This document shows, one piece after another, positions 27,101 through 33,900 of a stretch of DNA of 44,710 nucleotides (within the stretch, counting starts at the first letter, position 1; every line of letters begins with the position of its first letter). Below the pieces are notes generated by a model, which was given only the letters and a program-made list of their open reading frames with translations, was not told the origin of the DNA and ran no database searches. Origin of the DNA: Chitinivibrionia bacterium (GTDB taxonomy: Bacteria; Fibrobacterota; Chitinivibrionia; Chitinivibrionales; Chitinivibrionaceae); the NCBI GenBank assembly GCA_009779925.1, contig WRAZ01000014.1, positions 1-44,710 of the forward strand, in the 5' to 3' direction. The translations under genes and the position numbers were made by a program.

Positions 27101-27701
27101 GCCTGCCTACCGTTCCTCTTATGTTAAAATTACTCGTCGGTTTAAATTCGGGAGTGGGGCGGTGCTTTTCGGGGTGCTGGCGCGTTCCCGATATGTTTCT
27201 TTGAGCACCTATCAGCAATCTTTGAGTTCCTGTTATGGCAAGTTTCGGCGGCTCTTGTCCCATAATTCTTGTAGCCCAGCGCGGTAAATTGGCAGGGACG
27301 GCAAAAGCAAGTCCCGAGCCGTCTGTTGTTCCTCTTGTTGCACGCGCGGCGCGCCCTCTTTCGCGAACAATTTCGTTCCATAAGGATTGGCGTGCGTGGT
27401 TTTCAATGTCGCGGAAAAAATCCTCCATTTCGGCATAATGAAAAGACCAAATCGACATACCTGTAAGTTCGTCAATTCTTGTAAAAGTGACCTGTCGGCT
27501 TTCAAAATCTATTATAAGTGTGTCGCGCATCATTCGCGGTCGGTTGTTGTCGAGTATGTCCGCGTGAAACTCCAAAAGTGGAGAGCCGCTGTATAAATCG
27601 TCAAAAGGATTTCTGAAACTTCCGCTTCCGAAGCCCGATTGCGCCGCCGCCACAGAGACGAACGACATTAAAATCATAAACGACAAAAATATTTTAAGCA
27701 A
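21114..27701 (-). CDS. sprA: SprA/Sov outer-membrane translocon of the type 9 secretion system
   Basis: This 2195-residue protein starts with a signal peptide (MLKIFLSFMILMSFVSVAAAQ). The N-terminal region (PLLEFHADILDNNRP, DTLIIDFESRQVTF), the later FGPLDITTIASIEN, VDYSIDYSFGEVVLISPRAL-like segment and the long beta-strand-rich body agree with cell-surface protein SprA, called Sov in Porphyromonas. SprA is a giant beta-barrel through which T9SS substrates cross the outer membrane. The chain ends in FGMEVTISF, a terminal Phe typical of BAM-inserted barrels. It is slightly shorter than most Bacteroidota SprA proteins. No frameshift is seen. Secreted proteins with related C-terminal modules in this window are plausible cargo. 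No other T9SS core gene (porK/L/M/N, porV) is present here. Confidence 0.9.
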   Translation of the reverse strand: MLKIFLSFMILMSFVSVAAAQSGFGSGSFRNPFDDLYSGSPLLEFHADILDNNRPRMMRDTLIIDFESRQVTFTRIDELTGMSIWSFHYAEMEDFFRDIENHARQSLWNEIVRERGRAARATRGTTDGSGLAFAVPANLPRWATRIMGQEPPKLAITGTQRLLIGAQRNISGTRQHPEKHRPTPEFKPTSNFNIRGTVGRLLTLEINLRGDEQHGYDFFEQARDQLSQVRIHYRESYPGELEDDIIQEVEIGRTSFQMPGHGLAGFSSGSNDNLFGIRIRSRFGPLDITTIASIENVEHQRRSIRSGDPRTDSIFEGGYIRNRFFFLDSLFWAHANNPSAVPNLPTVIAENVHVFRRVSSLPDEPHFGFLDGNDPEEVHTFRRLRQSNDGRDGDYIIHRDRPGVIQFLTHISDHDIIGIIWDSGDPRIPPKGRQNYTTVQTVSPQGDTITSPASNFWTLKPREAIIDTNHVLFDRGRLMMRNVYNIGQSSREDFRLQIFRSVGGELHEQNDSIRFFTDILGLADDRGILKTDNQRIFDLENGFMFIPPFDTRGDASLNPNWVFTNPSLYRNEVPNVNFEIYDDFNRTNPPPAHFRIVTESKRRSERFHLDFGVVENSERIWTQAGDTLQRHIDYSIDYSFGEVVLISPRALAADILEVSYQRESLFLLDRKVFIGVNTILNFPGLGRNSFLSTTLMWQLMDAKRMMPRVGTEPYNRFLFASNLNLDFTPLWMTSLINLIPLIEREAQSSATFNIEVAHSRATSAAGGGGEAFIDNFSTAARTVSLSLSHLNWFRAAPDNAMRADTINGCDVRVQSCNEDDTRNIWRTPPVWHQYWYLPATGDNRAGRNEIYPPDFTTSWGNRVHDERISTMRLVVEPFPQNPDLLRGISEDSTLTGRSLISPFAGITYPLSSHLWNRSEDRYFEFWLRLDRTANPRGRGRLNIDFGIVSTDISLDGGLPNGILDFESQQSDISAENDLGLDRLPDHSEFWRFPRLNGTNAPVWERLIYGDTRLDDSRDHVLGGWRHDPGRDNWRIYDHNNHQNRRFVNGTQGNDRVDSEDIGNNGWRRADSAFFRYIINLEDIESSPFFAGFGVNPNNDGWVRIRLPIGFVPDSVRTNWGSENYQEPAAGFWLENVGWRSIRHVRMLWTEMATNVNAQADSLEFEGIQFVGNLWQEQVYDSVQGGTGKTTGLISASILDSRTHIGYTVPSGKNRDTINGEQAVDYTLRLEIKDLPAQSPTPRSVFVNRRFEASQAMNLSNYRAIRFWAMDSLGSINNINATADSSSWFILRLGTDSLTFYEFRTRRLTQDWGPGFSIELDDFTDLKLAWFNRRGERHVGIDTTKEINGNYIRVFTETRIPPNLSNITWIAFGVQNSSGSVKSYDIRINGFRATGISERSGWAARASMRFRWSDFISNSFDFRYQDAGFRMMNDDILSDSRTQLSSGASGDIRLDRFFPDRHGLHIPLGGEIRATIERPEIRPNSDISLRNERGEADNLRDMGGDFARFITGSSERGNTTLSEEYEMRGRSRTAFTGFRKSRRSERVGTRLTADRIDVNYSMTFRDSLARMGRMPEDERELIRRPDFDDRFHAEIITSQRHAMDVTYDFSPSQEVMQVLSWQPFSQNTSSTLSRNIKNMSFNLLPERVVFRLFDVEYNWHERYSSIRDVMDTTDAGLYVISTRPTEEVRMRHSLNITHRPIHPFVSINYNIGINRNFDRFIRDWDNSGVSNFAREAVLSLDREFGPYNVLFSEHGRDQGIQLSLTPEITRWLRISSNSTGNYVQNMEFDNDSTFMRTNITSGFTVNTQLFTRRLFEDISRRAREREGFSNAMSSIASGFETFGFESVNFNYGASMNLTNHRLDMEYLDHRLDRHTGRFMLYSFGVFNRSLGDFITGNMDDAGAFGGVQNRNDWWDENATQGNAADTRRTSQNYTVSTAMRIPQPVEISVNTISLGWRREYNITPIPERFDTTITYPDLRFGLSSSAFEQLEVVNQNFSTFRVDWGYSFRRTERISGVKDVRLEENSTIAWGFTPLLRTNLRLRRIGLGFTYQLDLGFDTTHTRESNNDNLWSRELTQLTERKTTQNTWNASYHVPGRRGRTMRIFRDQIIEINGDMDYSLSIRYTKVSHDNPILQQRTGEDQRYDDISVSISPQMTYRLTRNVDARVFYNLVRNIRGRSENLSHNTNFGMEVTISF

Positions 27702-27736
27702 ACTTTCGTTCCTTATTTACGCAATAAATTCGTGAG

Positions 27737-27766
27737 AAAATAATATGTTCACTGAACTTGCCGCAA
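27737..27766 (-). promoter_or_regulatory. promoter candidate for sprA
   Basis: On the minus strand TTGCGG (27761-27766), an 18-base spacer and TATTTT (27737-27742) lie 35 bases before the sprA ATG. The same hexamer pattern precedes other genes here. Confidence 0.45.
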
Positions 27767-27886
27767 GTAAAAGCGGTTTAATCGGTGAATTTTAGGAAAA
27801 AAGGCAATTGAACGCTCTTTCTGCTGCCTTTTCATTTGAGCATAAATTATTTTATCTCGGAAAAATTAGAAAATTCAGAGGATAAA

Positions 27887-29134
27887 ATGGCAAAATATTT
27901 ATTGTCGACAATTTTTGTTTTTGTAGTATTTGCCTTTGCGCAAGAATTGTCATTGGAAGAAGAATTACGACTTTTAGGCGGGGATATATTCTTTATCGCC
28001 GACCCTCAGCAACAAGACGAAGAGGCGTTAAACGACACCGATACGACAACCGCATTACTCGAAACAGAAGGCGAACAAAACGGCGAATTACAGGCAAATG
28101 AAGGCGACGACGGCGGTATGCAGGCATATCGCGGTTCACGAGGACCGGGCGGTCCGGGTTTCACAGGATTTTCTCCGATGCAAGGCGGGCGCGGCGGCGG
28201 TGGCGGCGGCGATACGGACACGACTGATACGCCGAGAGTTTCGGTTTTTGATACGGCAATCGTTATGTCGGAGCGTTCCATTGACTTTGCGCGCAATGTA
28301 GCGGAGTATCGTAATCCGCAAAGAGCGCTTCTCTTCTCGCTTTTAGTTCCCGGGCTCGGGCAGGTGTATAACAGAGATTTTGTTCGCGCGGGAATTTACG
28401 CCGCCGCAGAAGTAGGATTTATAATCGGCGCGGTTTATTTTCGCAGAGATTCGCGAAGATTACGAAACGAAGCGCACAGACACGCCGACAGATATTTTGA
28501 CAGCGAGCGTTTGAGGCAATTTTATACGGAAATCGGAATAATAGCTCAAGGAAATCACGACGATTTTCCTCAAATTCCCAATGATACCATAACAATCGGT
28601 CAGCGAATTTTCGGACCGATAATTACCACCAACGACCCGACTGTTGCTGTTAATACATTTATGCAAATGGTGCAAGACGACTATTACGGCAACGATTTTG
28701 GAGCGGGAAGCAATTTTGGCGTTCGCGGTTGGAATGACGTAAATCCGCAAGATTACGGTCAGGTTAGTTTTAGTCCGGACGGGAGTTTTAACCTTATCAG
28801 TACGGGTGGTTTGTTTATATCTTGGGATGGCGGAAGTTTTTTCGGCACGTCGCAAAATCAACAGGTTTTTCACTCTATTATGGATGACAGCAGAAGACAG
28901 CATAATCGCAGTCAGGTTTTTGTCGTCGGAATTTTCGTAAATCACATTGCCGCGGCGACGGACGCATTTATTTCGGCGATTATTCATAACCGTCGTCTGC
29001 TTCGCGAAGAAAAAGGCGAGGAGCCGACAAGGGCGCAAGAAATAATAAGCAGAATGTCGATAGAATCAAATATGTTCAGAGACGACATAACAGGCGACTT
29101 TACTTCAAGAATGAGTTTAGTATGGCGGTTTTGA
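27887..29134 (+). CDS. envelope protein with DUF5683-like hydrophobic core
   Basis: ATG 27887 (AGAGGA upstream) gives 415 residues; an upstream in-frame ATG at 27836 has no site. A signal peptide (MAKYLLSTIFVFVVFAFAQE) is followed by an acidic segment and a Gly-rich linker (GGRGGGGGGD). Near residue 145 the segment RALLFSLLVPGLGQVYNRDF leads into a second hydrophobic stretch (VGFIIGAVYFRR). This LLVPGLGQxYN pattern is shared by DUF5683-type proteins of unknown function. It is divergent from sprA and coupled to the next gene, which repeats the motif, so a role in the envelope or the secretion system is possible but not demonstrated. Confidence 0.8.
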   Translation: MAKYLLSTIFVFVVFAFAQELSLEEELRLLGGDIFFIADPQQQDEEALNDTDTTTALLETEGEQNGELQANEGDDGGMQAYRGSRGPGGPGFTGFSPMQGGRGGGGGGDTDTTDTPRVSVFDTAIVMSERSIDFARNVAEYRNPQRALLFSLLVPGLGQVYNRDFVRAGIYAAAEVGFIIGAVYFRRDSRRLRNEAHRHADRYFDSERLRQFYTEIGIIAQGNHDDFPQIPNDTITIGQRIFGPIITTNDPTVAVNTFMQMVQDDYYGNDFGAGSNFGVRGWNDVNPQDYGQVSFSPDGSFNLISTGGLFISWDGGSFFGTSQNQQVFHSIMDDSRRQHNRSQVFVVGIFVNHIAAATDAFISAIIHNRRLLREEKGEEPTRAQEIISRMSIESNMFRDDITGDFTSRMSLVWRF

Positions 29135-29844
29135 AAAAAAAAAGCACAGCGACTGTCTTTGTCGCAATCTTGTTATTCTGCATTCCCGCTTTAAGTGGCG
29201 GGTCATCTGCTTCGCAGGAAATATTACTTGATTTACAGAATATTCAGAGAGTACAGCAGGAAAATCGCGGTAAGCCAGATTGGGCGGCGAGCGGGCTAAA
29301 CCTTCTTGTCCCCGGAGCGGGTTATCTTTATTTAGGCGAAAAAAACACAGCCGCCGCGTTTTTTACTACAGACCTCGTTATTTTCGGAAGTTTTCTTTTT
29401 ACGCGCCTTACTTCTACACGCCGCTATGAAGCGTCTATCGGATTTGCAAGAATTTATGCGCATACACAAAGCCGCTTGCCTTACGACCACGCATATTGGA
29501 GTTATTTAAGCAACAGAAATTTTATGAACATTAACGAATTAAATTGGGCGTTTCAAAACAACCGAGAATTTGACCGTCAATTTATAGAACCAAGCGAATT
29601 TTACAGTTGGGACAGTCCCGAAGCCCGCGACCGCTACGCAGAAATGCGCCGCGAAGCAGGAAATTGGCGCACAGCCTCAACCCTAATGCTCGGCACCCTC
29701 GCGCTAAACCGTTTAGTCTCTTTTGTCTCCGCCAGAGTAGCCACCAGAAGATACAACGACAGAATGTTCTCCGCTCCGCTACTTGCCCCGACGGCGGATT
29801 TGGAGAATAAATCGGTCGGTGTTGTGGTGGTATGGGGGCGGTAA
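29122..29844 (+). CDS. second DUF5683-like envelope protein
   Basis: This 240-residue protein has an N-terminal signal sequence (ATVFVAILLFCIPALSGG), then NLLVPGAGYLYLGEKN and a hydrophobic stretch (TTDLVIFGSFLFT). The motif corresponds to LLVPGLGQVYNRD in the preceding gene, so the two are distant relatives sharing a membrane core. Its ATG lies 13 bases inside the upstream gene and has no good ribosome site, so expression probably depends on translational coupling. Function unknown. Confidence 0.78.
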   Translation: MAVLKKKSTATVFVAILLFCIPALSGGSSASQEILLDLQNIQRVQQENRGKPDWAASGLNLLVPGAGYLYLGEKNTAAAFFTTDLVIFGSFLFTRLTSTRRYEASIGFARIYAHTQSRLPYDHAYWSYLSNRNFMNINELNWAFQNNREFDRQFIEPSEFYSWDSPEARDRYAEMRREAGNWRTASTLMLGTLALNRLVSFVSARVATRRYNDRMFSAPLLAPTADLENKSVGVVVVWGR

Positions 29845-29861
29845 TTTCGTTTAAAATATGT

Positions 29862-29887
29862 AAAAATGGTAGTCGTGTATCATTTTT
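29862..29887. terminator. bidirectional terminator between convergent genes
   Basis: AAAAATGGTA pairs with TATCATTTTT around a short loop, with A and T runs on both sides. It lies between the DUF5683-like gene (plus) and the DUF3791 gene (minus), overlapping the latter's stop. Confidence 0.5.
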
Positions 29888-30110
29888 GCATAAAATACGT
29901 TTTTGAGCTCAAATATTCGTCAAAGTCGTATATTAAATATTCGGTTCCTTGCGAATGCAAAACATCATAAAATTCCTCGATGTAATCAAGTAATCCGCTT
30001 GTTTGAAACAGAGAAAGCGCCTCTTTTCCCGTAATATTTTTTGCCGCGCGATATTCTTCGATTGCAAATATCACAAACTGCATTACTTCGTTTGACTCGT
30101 TTTTACACAT
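29880..30110 (-). CDS. DUF3791-type small protein
   Basis: ATG 30110 starts a 76-residue acidic protein, MCKNESNEVMQFVIFAIEEY ... ALSLFQTSGLLDYIEEFYDVLHSQG, matching DUF3791. Proteins of this family are commonly encoded beside DUF3990 genes. The start overlaps the stop of the preceding gene by eight bases. It is third in a compact three-gene module. An antitoxin-like or accessory role is inferred from context only. Confidence 0.75.
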   Translation of the reverse strand: MCKNESNEVMQFVIFAIEEYRAAKNITGKEALSLFQTSGLLDYIEEFYDVLHSQGTEYLIYDFDEYLSSKTYFMQK

Positions 30111-30348
30111 CGGGATAATCAACCTTTCCTGTCGCTTTTTCCTGCATAAGCAAGTCAAACAACAAAATCTCGGAATAGTGCCAAATTTTTGTACTCTCGT
30201 CTTCGAGTGTTGCAAAAACTTGCGAATTATATATGAATGCCAACGCTTCTCGAAATTTAAGTCCCGTTTCACGCATAAACAGTTTCACAAGACCATTTAG
30301 TTTTGTGTACATTATTATTGAATATTTGGGTAGTTGTTTATTTTTCAT
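30103..30348 (-). CDS. DUF3791-like small partner protein
   Basis: ATG 30348 gives 81 residues (MKNKQLPKYSIIMYTKLNGL ... KFREALAFIYNSQVFATLED). The helical pattern, with REALAFIYNSQ matching KEALSLFQTSG of the next gene, suggests it is a distant relative of DUF3791. GGGCGG lies upstream. Its start overlaps the ART-like gene's stop as ATGA, indicating coupled translation. It could be an antitoxin or specificity subunit; no catalytic motif is visible. Confidence 0.72.
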   Translation of the reverse strand: MKNKQLPKYSIIMYTKLNGLVKLFMRETGLKFREALAFIYNSQVFATLEDESTKIWHYSEILLFDLLMQEKATGKVDYPDV

Positions 30349-30827
30349 ATAATTTCCGCCCTGCAAAATTTCAAGAATTCGATAGATTTGTCTGTGCAAA
30401 ACGTCCATTGGTCAAACAAATTTCTAACCTTTAACCGCCTTAACGTTTCACTTTTGGTGTAAGTGCCGTTCAAATAGAGATTTATTACGTTATACACGGT
30501 ATCGTTTGCAACTGCGCCGATTACCAAATCATACTTTTTGCCTATATATGTATTCGTTCTGTTTTGAGCGACAAAATCAAGCCATTTTTCATCGGCTTTT
30601 TCAAATTTTATGTAAGAACATTTTGAGAAAATTTCTTTTTCGTCCATTTCGTAAGTCGATACTGTTCGTTGCCCTTCTTTTTTTCTTTGGACAACATTTT
30701 CGGTAAATCGTAGTGCTTGGTCGTAGTTGCTTGTAGTATAAAAACCGTTTCCGAAATCCAATCCGCGAATTCCGATTATTATTTCAGGTTTTTTAACAGC
30801 AACATTACTTCCGTGGTATAAAAGCAT
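30345..30827 (-). CDS. DUF3990 ADP-ribosyltransferase-like protein
   Basis: This 160-residue protein begins MLLYHGSNVAVKKPEI and continues GLDFGNGFYTTSNYDQALRFTE, the classic opening of DUF3990. That family is placed in the ADP-ribosyltransferase fold by published comparative analyses. The LYHGS His (H5) and the GFYTT segment correspond to the first two NAD-binding elements. The C-terminal half contains YDLVIGAVANDTVYNVINLY. AGAGGTG precedes the ATG. It is the first gene of a module with two DUF3791-type proteins, an arrangement known from many bacteria and probably toxin-antitoxin-like. The NAD-dependent activity is a family inference. Confidence 0.82.
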   Translation of the reverse strand: MLLYHGSNVAVKKPEIIIGIRGLDFGNGFYTTSNYDQALRFTENVVQRKKEGQRTVSTYEMDEKEIFSKCSYIKFEKADEKWLDFVAQNRTNTYIGKKYDLVIGAVANDTVYNVINLYLNGTYTKSETLRRLKVRNLFDQWTFCTDKSIEFLKFCRAEII

Positions 30828-30870
30828 AAATCACCTCTTTCGTATCTATTAAAAATAATATTTGGCAAAA

Positions 30871-30900
30871 CAAAAAGGGCGAAGAATTTATCCTCGCCCT
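30871..30900 (-). terminator. terminator after the CotH surface protein gene
   Basis: AGGGCGA (30876-30882) pairs with TCGCCCT (30894-30900). On the minus strand the stem is followed by TTTTTGTTTT. It lies just beyond the stop at 30927 and before the DUF3990 gene. Confidence 0.75.
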
Positions 30901-30926
30901 AATTAAATAAAACACTGAATGTTTTT

Positions 30927-33900
30927 CTATCGATTCACTCCGATCCTTGTGGAATAAGTAAATCTCCTTCCGCTTACCCCCGTCGCCTCAACCACAATCA
31001 GATACGTCCCGTTGGCGACAAATCTGCCTGATTGGTTGGTTAAATTCCAGACGATTGCGTTTTGTAGGGGCGGGGTCTGCCCGCCCAAATCGCCGTTCGT
31101 TCTGTTTTCATGGCGGGCAAACCCCGCCCCTACGACGGTTTCCGCAAACACCACATTCCCCAAATTGTCCAAAATCGACAAATTCACCGTTGCCGCCTCG
31201 GGAGTTATTACGAAAATTTCCGCAAAATTACTCGACACTGGGTTTTCTTCAACAAAAATTCCGAATTGGTTATTTTGTTGCTCTCTGTCGCGAATTGAGT
31301 TCGGAAGACAATCGCCTTCGCTTAACATAGGAATTACAAAATCACTCTCCGCCTTTTTTGCACCGCAGACAGAACACTCATAATGCCCTGCGCCTGCTCG
31401 CTCGCAATTTGCCTCGAGGGTTGTTTTTCGGACAAAATCGTGCTCGCAGATTATCGACCACGGCAAATTAAGCGGCTCGGAATGGGTTTCACCACTCCAC
31501 CTGCGGTTTATTGGGTCAACCAAACTTACTATTGCCGTAAAATTCCCGATAGCCGTTTTTTCGGTGTCGCCGCCCAAGGTGTAAAGTTCGGTGTTTACTG
31601 GGGTTAACGCTACTGTTTTCGGGTCGCTATCATAGATAAATTGATTTGCAACAAGAGCGGGTTTGGCTACCGACGCTTTATTCACAACAAAACTCAACGA
31701 AACATTTACCGAAAACTCTTTTCCTTGATTTTCTCCGCTTAAAACAAGTACATCGGTGTGGTTGTTTGCCGAAAGCGAGTTTTTGGGGCGAACGCTGATT
31801 GTGGCGAAATAGCCGTTTCCTGTTTGGCTTGGGGTGGTGGCGAGGGTGGTGGTGATTTCAAATGCCGAATTGTCGCCGTTTTGGAAAGTTGCGGTTAAAT
31901 CTTTCATTTCGCCGTAGGCAACGAATGTGAAAGTTTGCGCGGCGATGTCGGAATAATTGTTCCAAGCTACTGTGCCGAAGTTTCGGCTGGCGGGAAAAGC
32001 GTCTATTCTGTTGTAAGTTTCGTCAAGAAAGGCAAATCTCTCTGTAAAATACAGTCGCATTCTAGGTATTTCATTAGAATATCTATTAATCCTGTTGTAG
32101 CGTATGTCATCTTGTTCCGCACTTCTTGCGACTTCGATCGCCATAGAATCGATAAATTTGCTCATATCCTCTTGAATCCATTCTCTGTTTTCATTCCAAA
32201 TTTCTTTATATCTTGCACGAAATACAGGGTCTTGTAAAAATCTGTTAAAAAAAGGATAATTGGGATATGGCAATCTGTTTGCCGCCAAAGAATTTGGAAG
32301 TCCATTAAAGAAAGAACCAAAACTAAGGTCAAAATCCCAAAGAGGTCCTGCCTTTATTAGCGAACTATAGTTATTTTTGTGAATAAATATACTACCGGGA
32401 TTCTCTCTGGAATCGTAAGTTTGCACATTAAAATCAGCGTTATTGGCGAATACTTGCACTAAGAAATATTTTATCCACGAATCTATATCAACTAAATCAC
32501 GGTAGCCATTTTCTGGAAAATTGTCTGAAGCCATTAAATCCGTTAATTGATTCCAATCGTTTCTTACAAAATTATCTACTGAATTCGGTATTACGCCTGT
32601 AGGAAAATCGGGAGATTTTATCAAAACGGGAAGATTGTAATTACTTGTTCTGAATCCTGCATCGCCTGTGGGGCTGGTGTCAAATCTAAAATCCAATTCT
32701 ACAAACCAACCTCCGTTTTGTGTATCAATTAATGGTCTTCCCCGAACACCATCTCTTCCGTAAGGGTTTGCTTGTCTATGTTCGGTAAACAGATAACTTC
32801 CTGCATACGTACCGTTTAAGAAAAGTTCCGTATGATTAAAAGAAGGTGTGCACTCTAAACCTAATCTATAACCCATTTCAAACGCAAAAGAAGTTCTTAT
32901 CAAAGATGCATCAAACCAATTTGCCAACAACACCCAGTTTCTTGCCTCCGGAAGCCCAAAAGGAGATTGTCGTTCATTGTCTCTAAATCTCATACGATAC
33001 GGATTTTTATTGTTGCCGCTTTGCCAAGTAGAATTTCCCCGTCCTCTAATCTGTTGATTGCTTATTGCGGCAATATCGTTTGCAGGGTCGTTGGGGTCGC
33101 TTAAAGAAAATCGCATAGTAGTCCATATATTGGCGGAACTGTGATGTATTGCCGCGCCGTTGTGTGTATCTATGCGAATAACGGGCAAACCTGTTGCTTG
33201 CGGGGAGGCAAATCGGACGGTGTATTCAAAATCGCCGACTTGGTAAATTACAGGGTGGCGAAAATCGTGCGGCGTAATTCCGCTGACTTGCGGTTGTCCG
33301 TTTACAAATATTGTTCCGTGTGGGTTGTCGGTAGTGAAGATAGGAGCAATATTGGTGATATTCGGGATCCATCGTTGGGTTGTTATAGTTATAGTGTGAG
33401 CGTAATTGTCGATTTCGACGTTGTTGTTGAGGTCTAAATGTCCGTATTCGTTCCAGCCGAGCGCTTCAAAGGAAATTCTGAAATCCGTAATCATTGTGGG
33501 AATATCCATTGGCGGGAACGGGTTCCATTCGCCGTGGGCGAGGTTTTTGGGGCGAATGATGCTTAATTGGCTTGCATTAAAATCCCCATAGCGCGTTTCG
33601 GCAAAATCGGTAAAGTTATTTGTGCTTACGTCAAAAGAAACGCGCCTTACTCCCGCCGAACCCGAGTTTCGCGGTGGAGCCACTATATAAGCGTTAAGCA
33701 AGTCCGAATTCGCATTTCTTGAACCGAGGAGGTCTATAAGCCCGTCGTCTTTTTCGCCGTCCGTAAATGGATTTTGCACGGTTAATTCGGTCTTTCCGCG
33801 AAATAATGCTATTCTGAGCGCGCGGTTATTCAATATGAAACTCGGATTATTTATGTCGCCCGAATTGTCTTGTATTTGGAGAGGCATTGCCGCGTTCGAG

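Noticed and set aside
21876-27596. Many frames of 60-160 codons on the plus strand across sprA.
   Set aside because: They are shadows of a single intact 2195-codon gene; none has a good start context or recognisable domain.
32471-32479. TTATCCACG, one mismatch from a DnaA box.
   Set aside because: It is a single isolated site inside the CotH coding sequence, 20 kb from dnaA, with no companion boxes.
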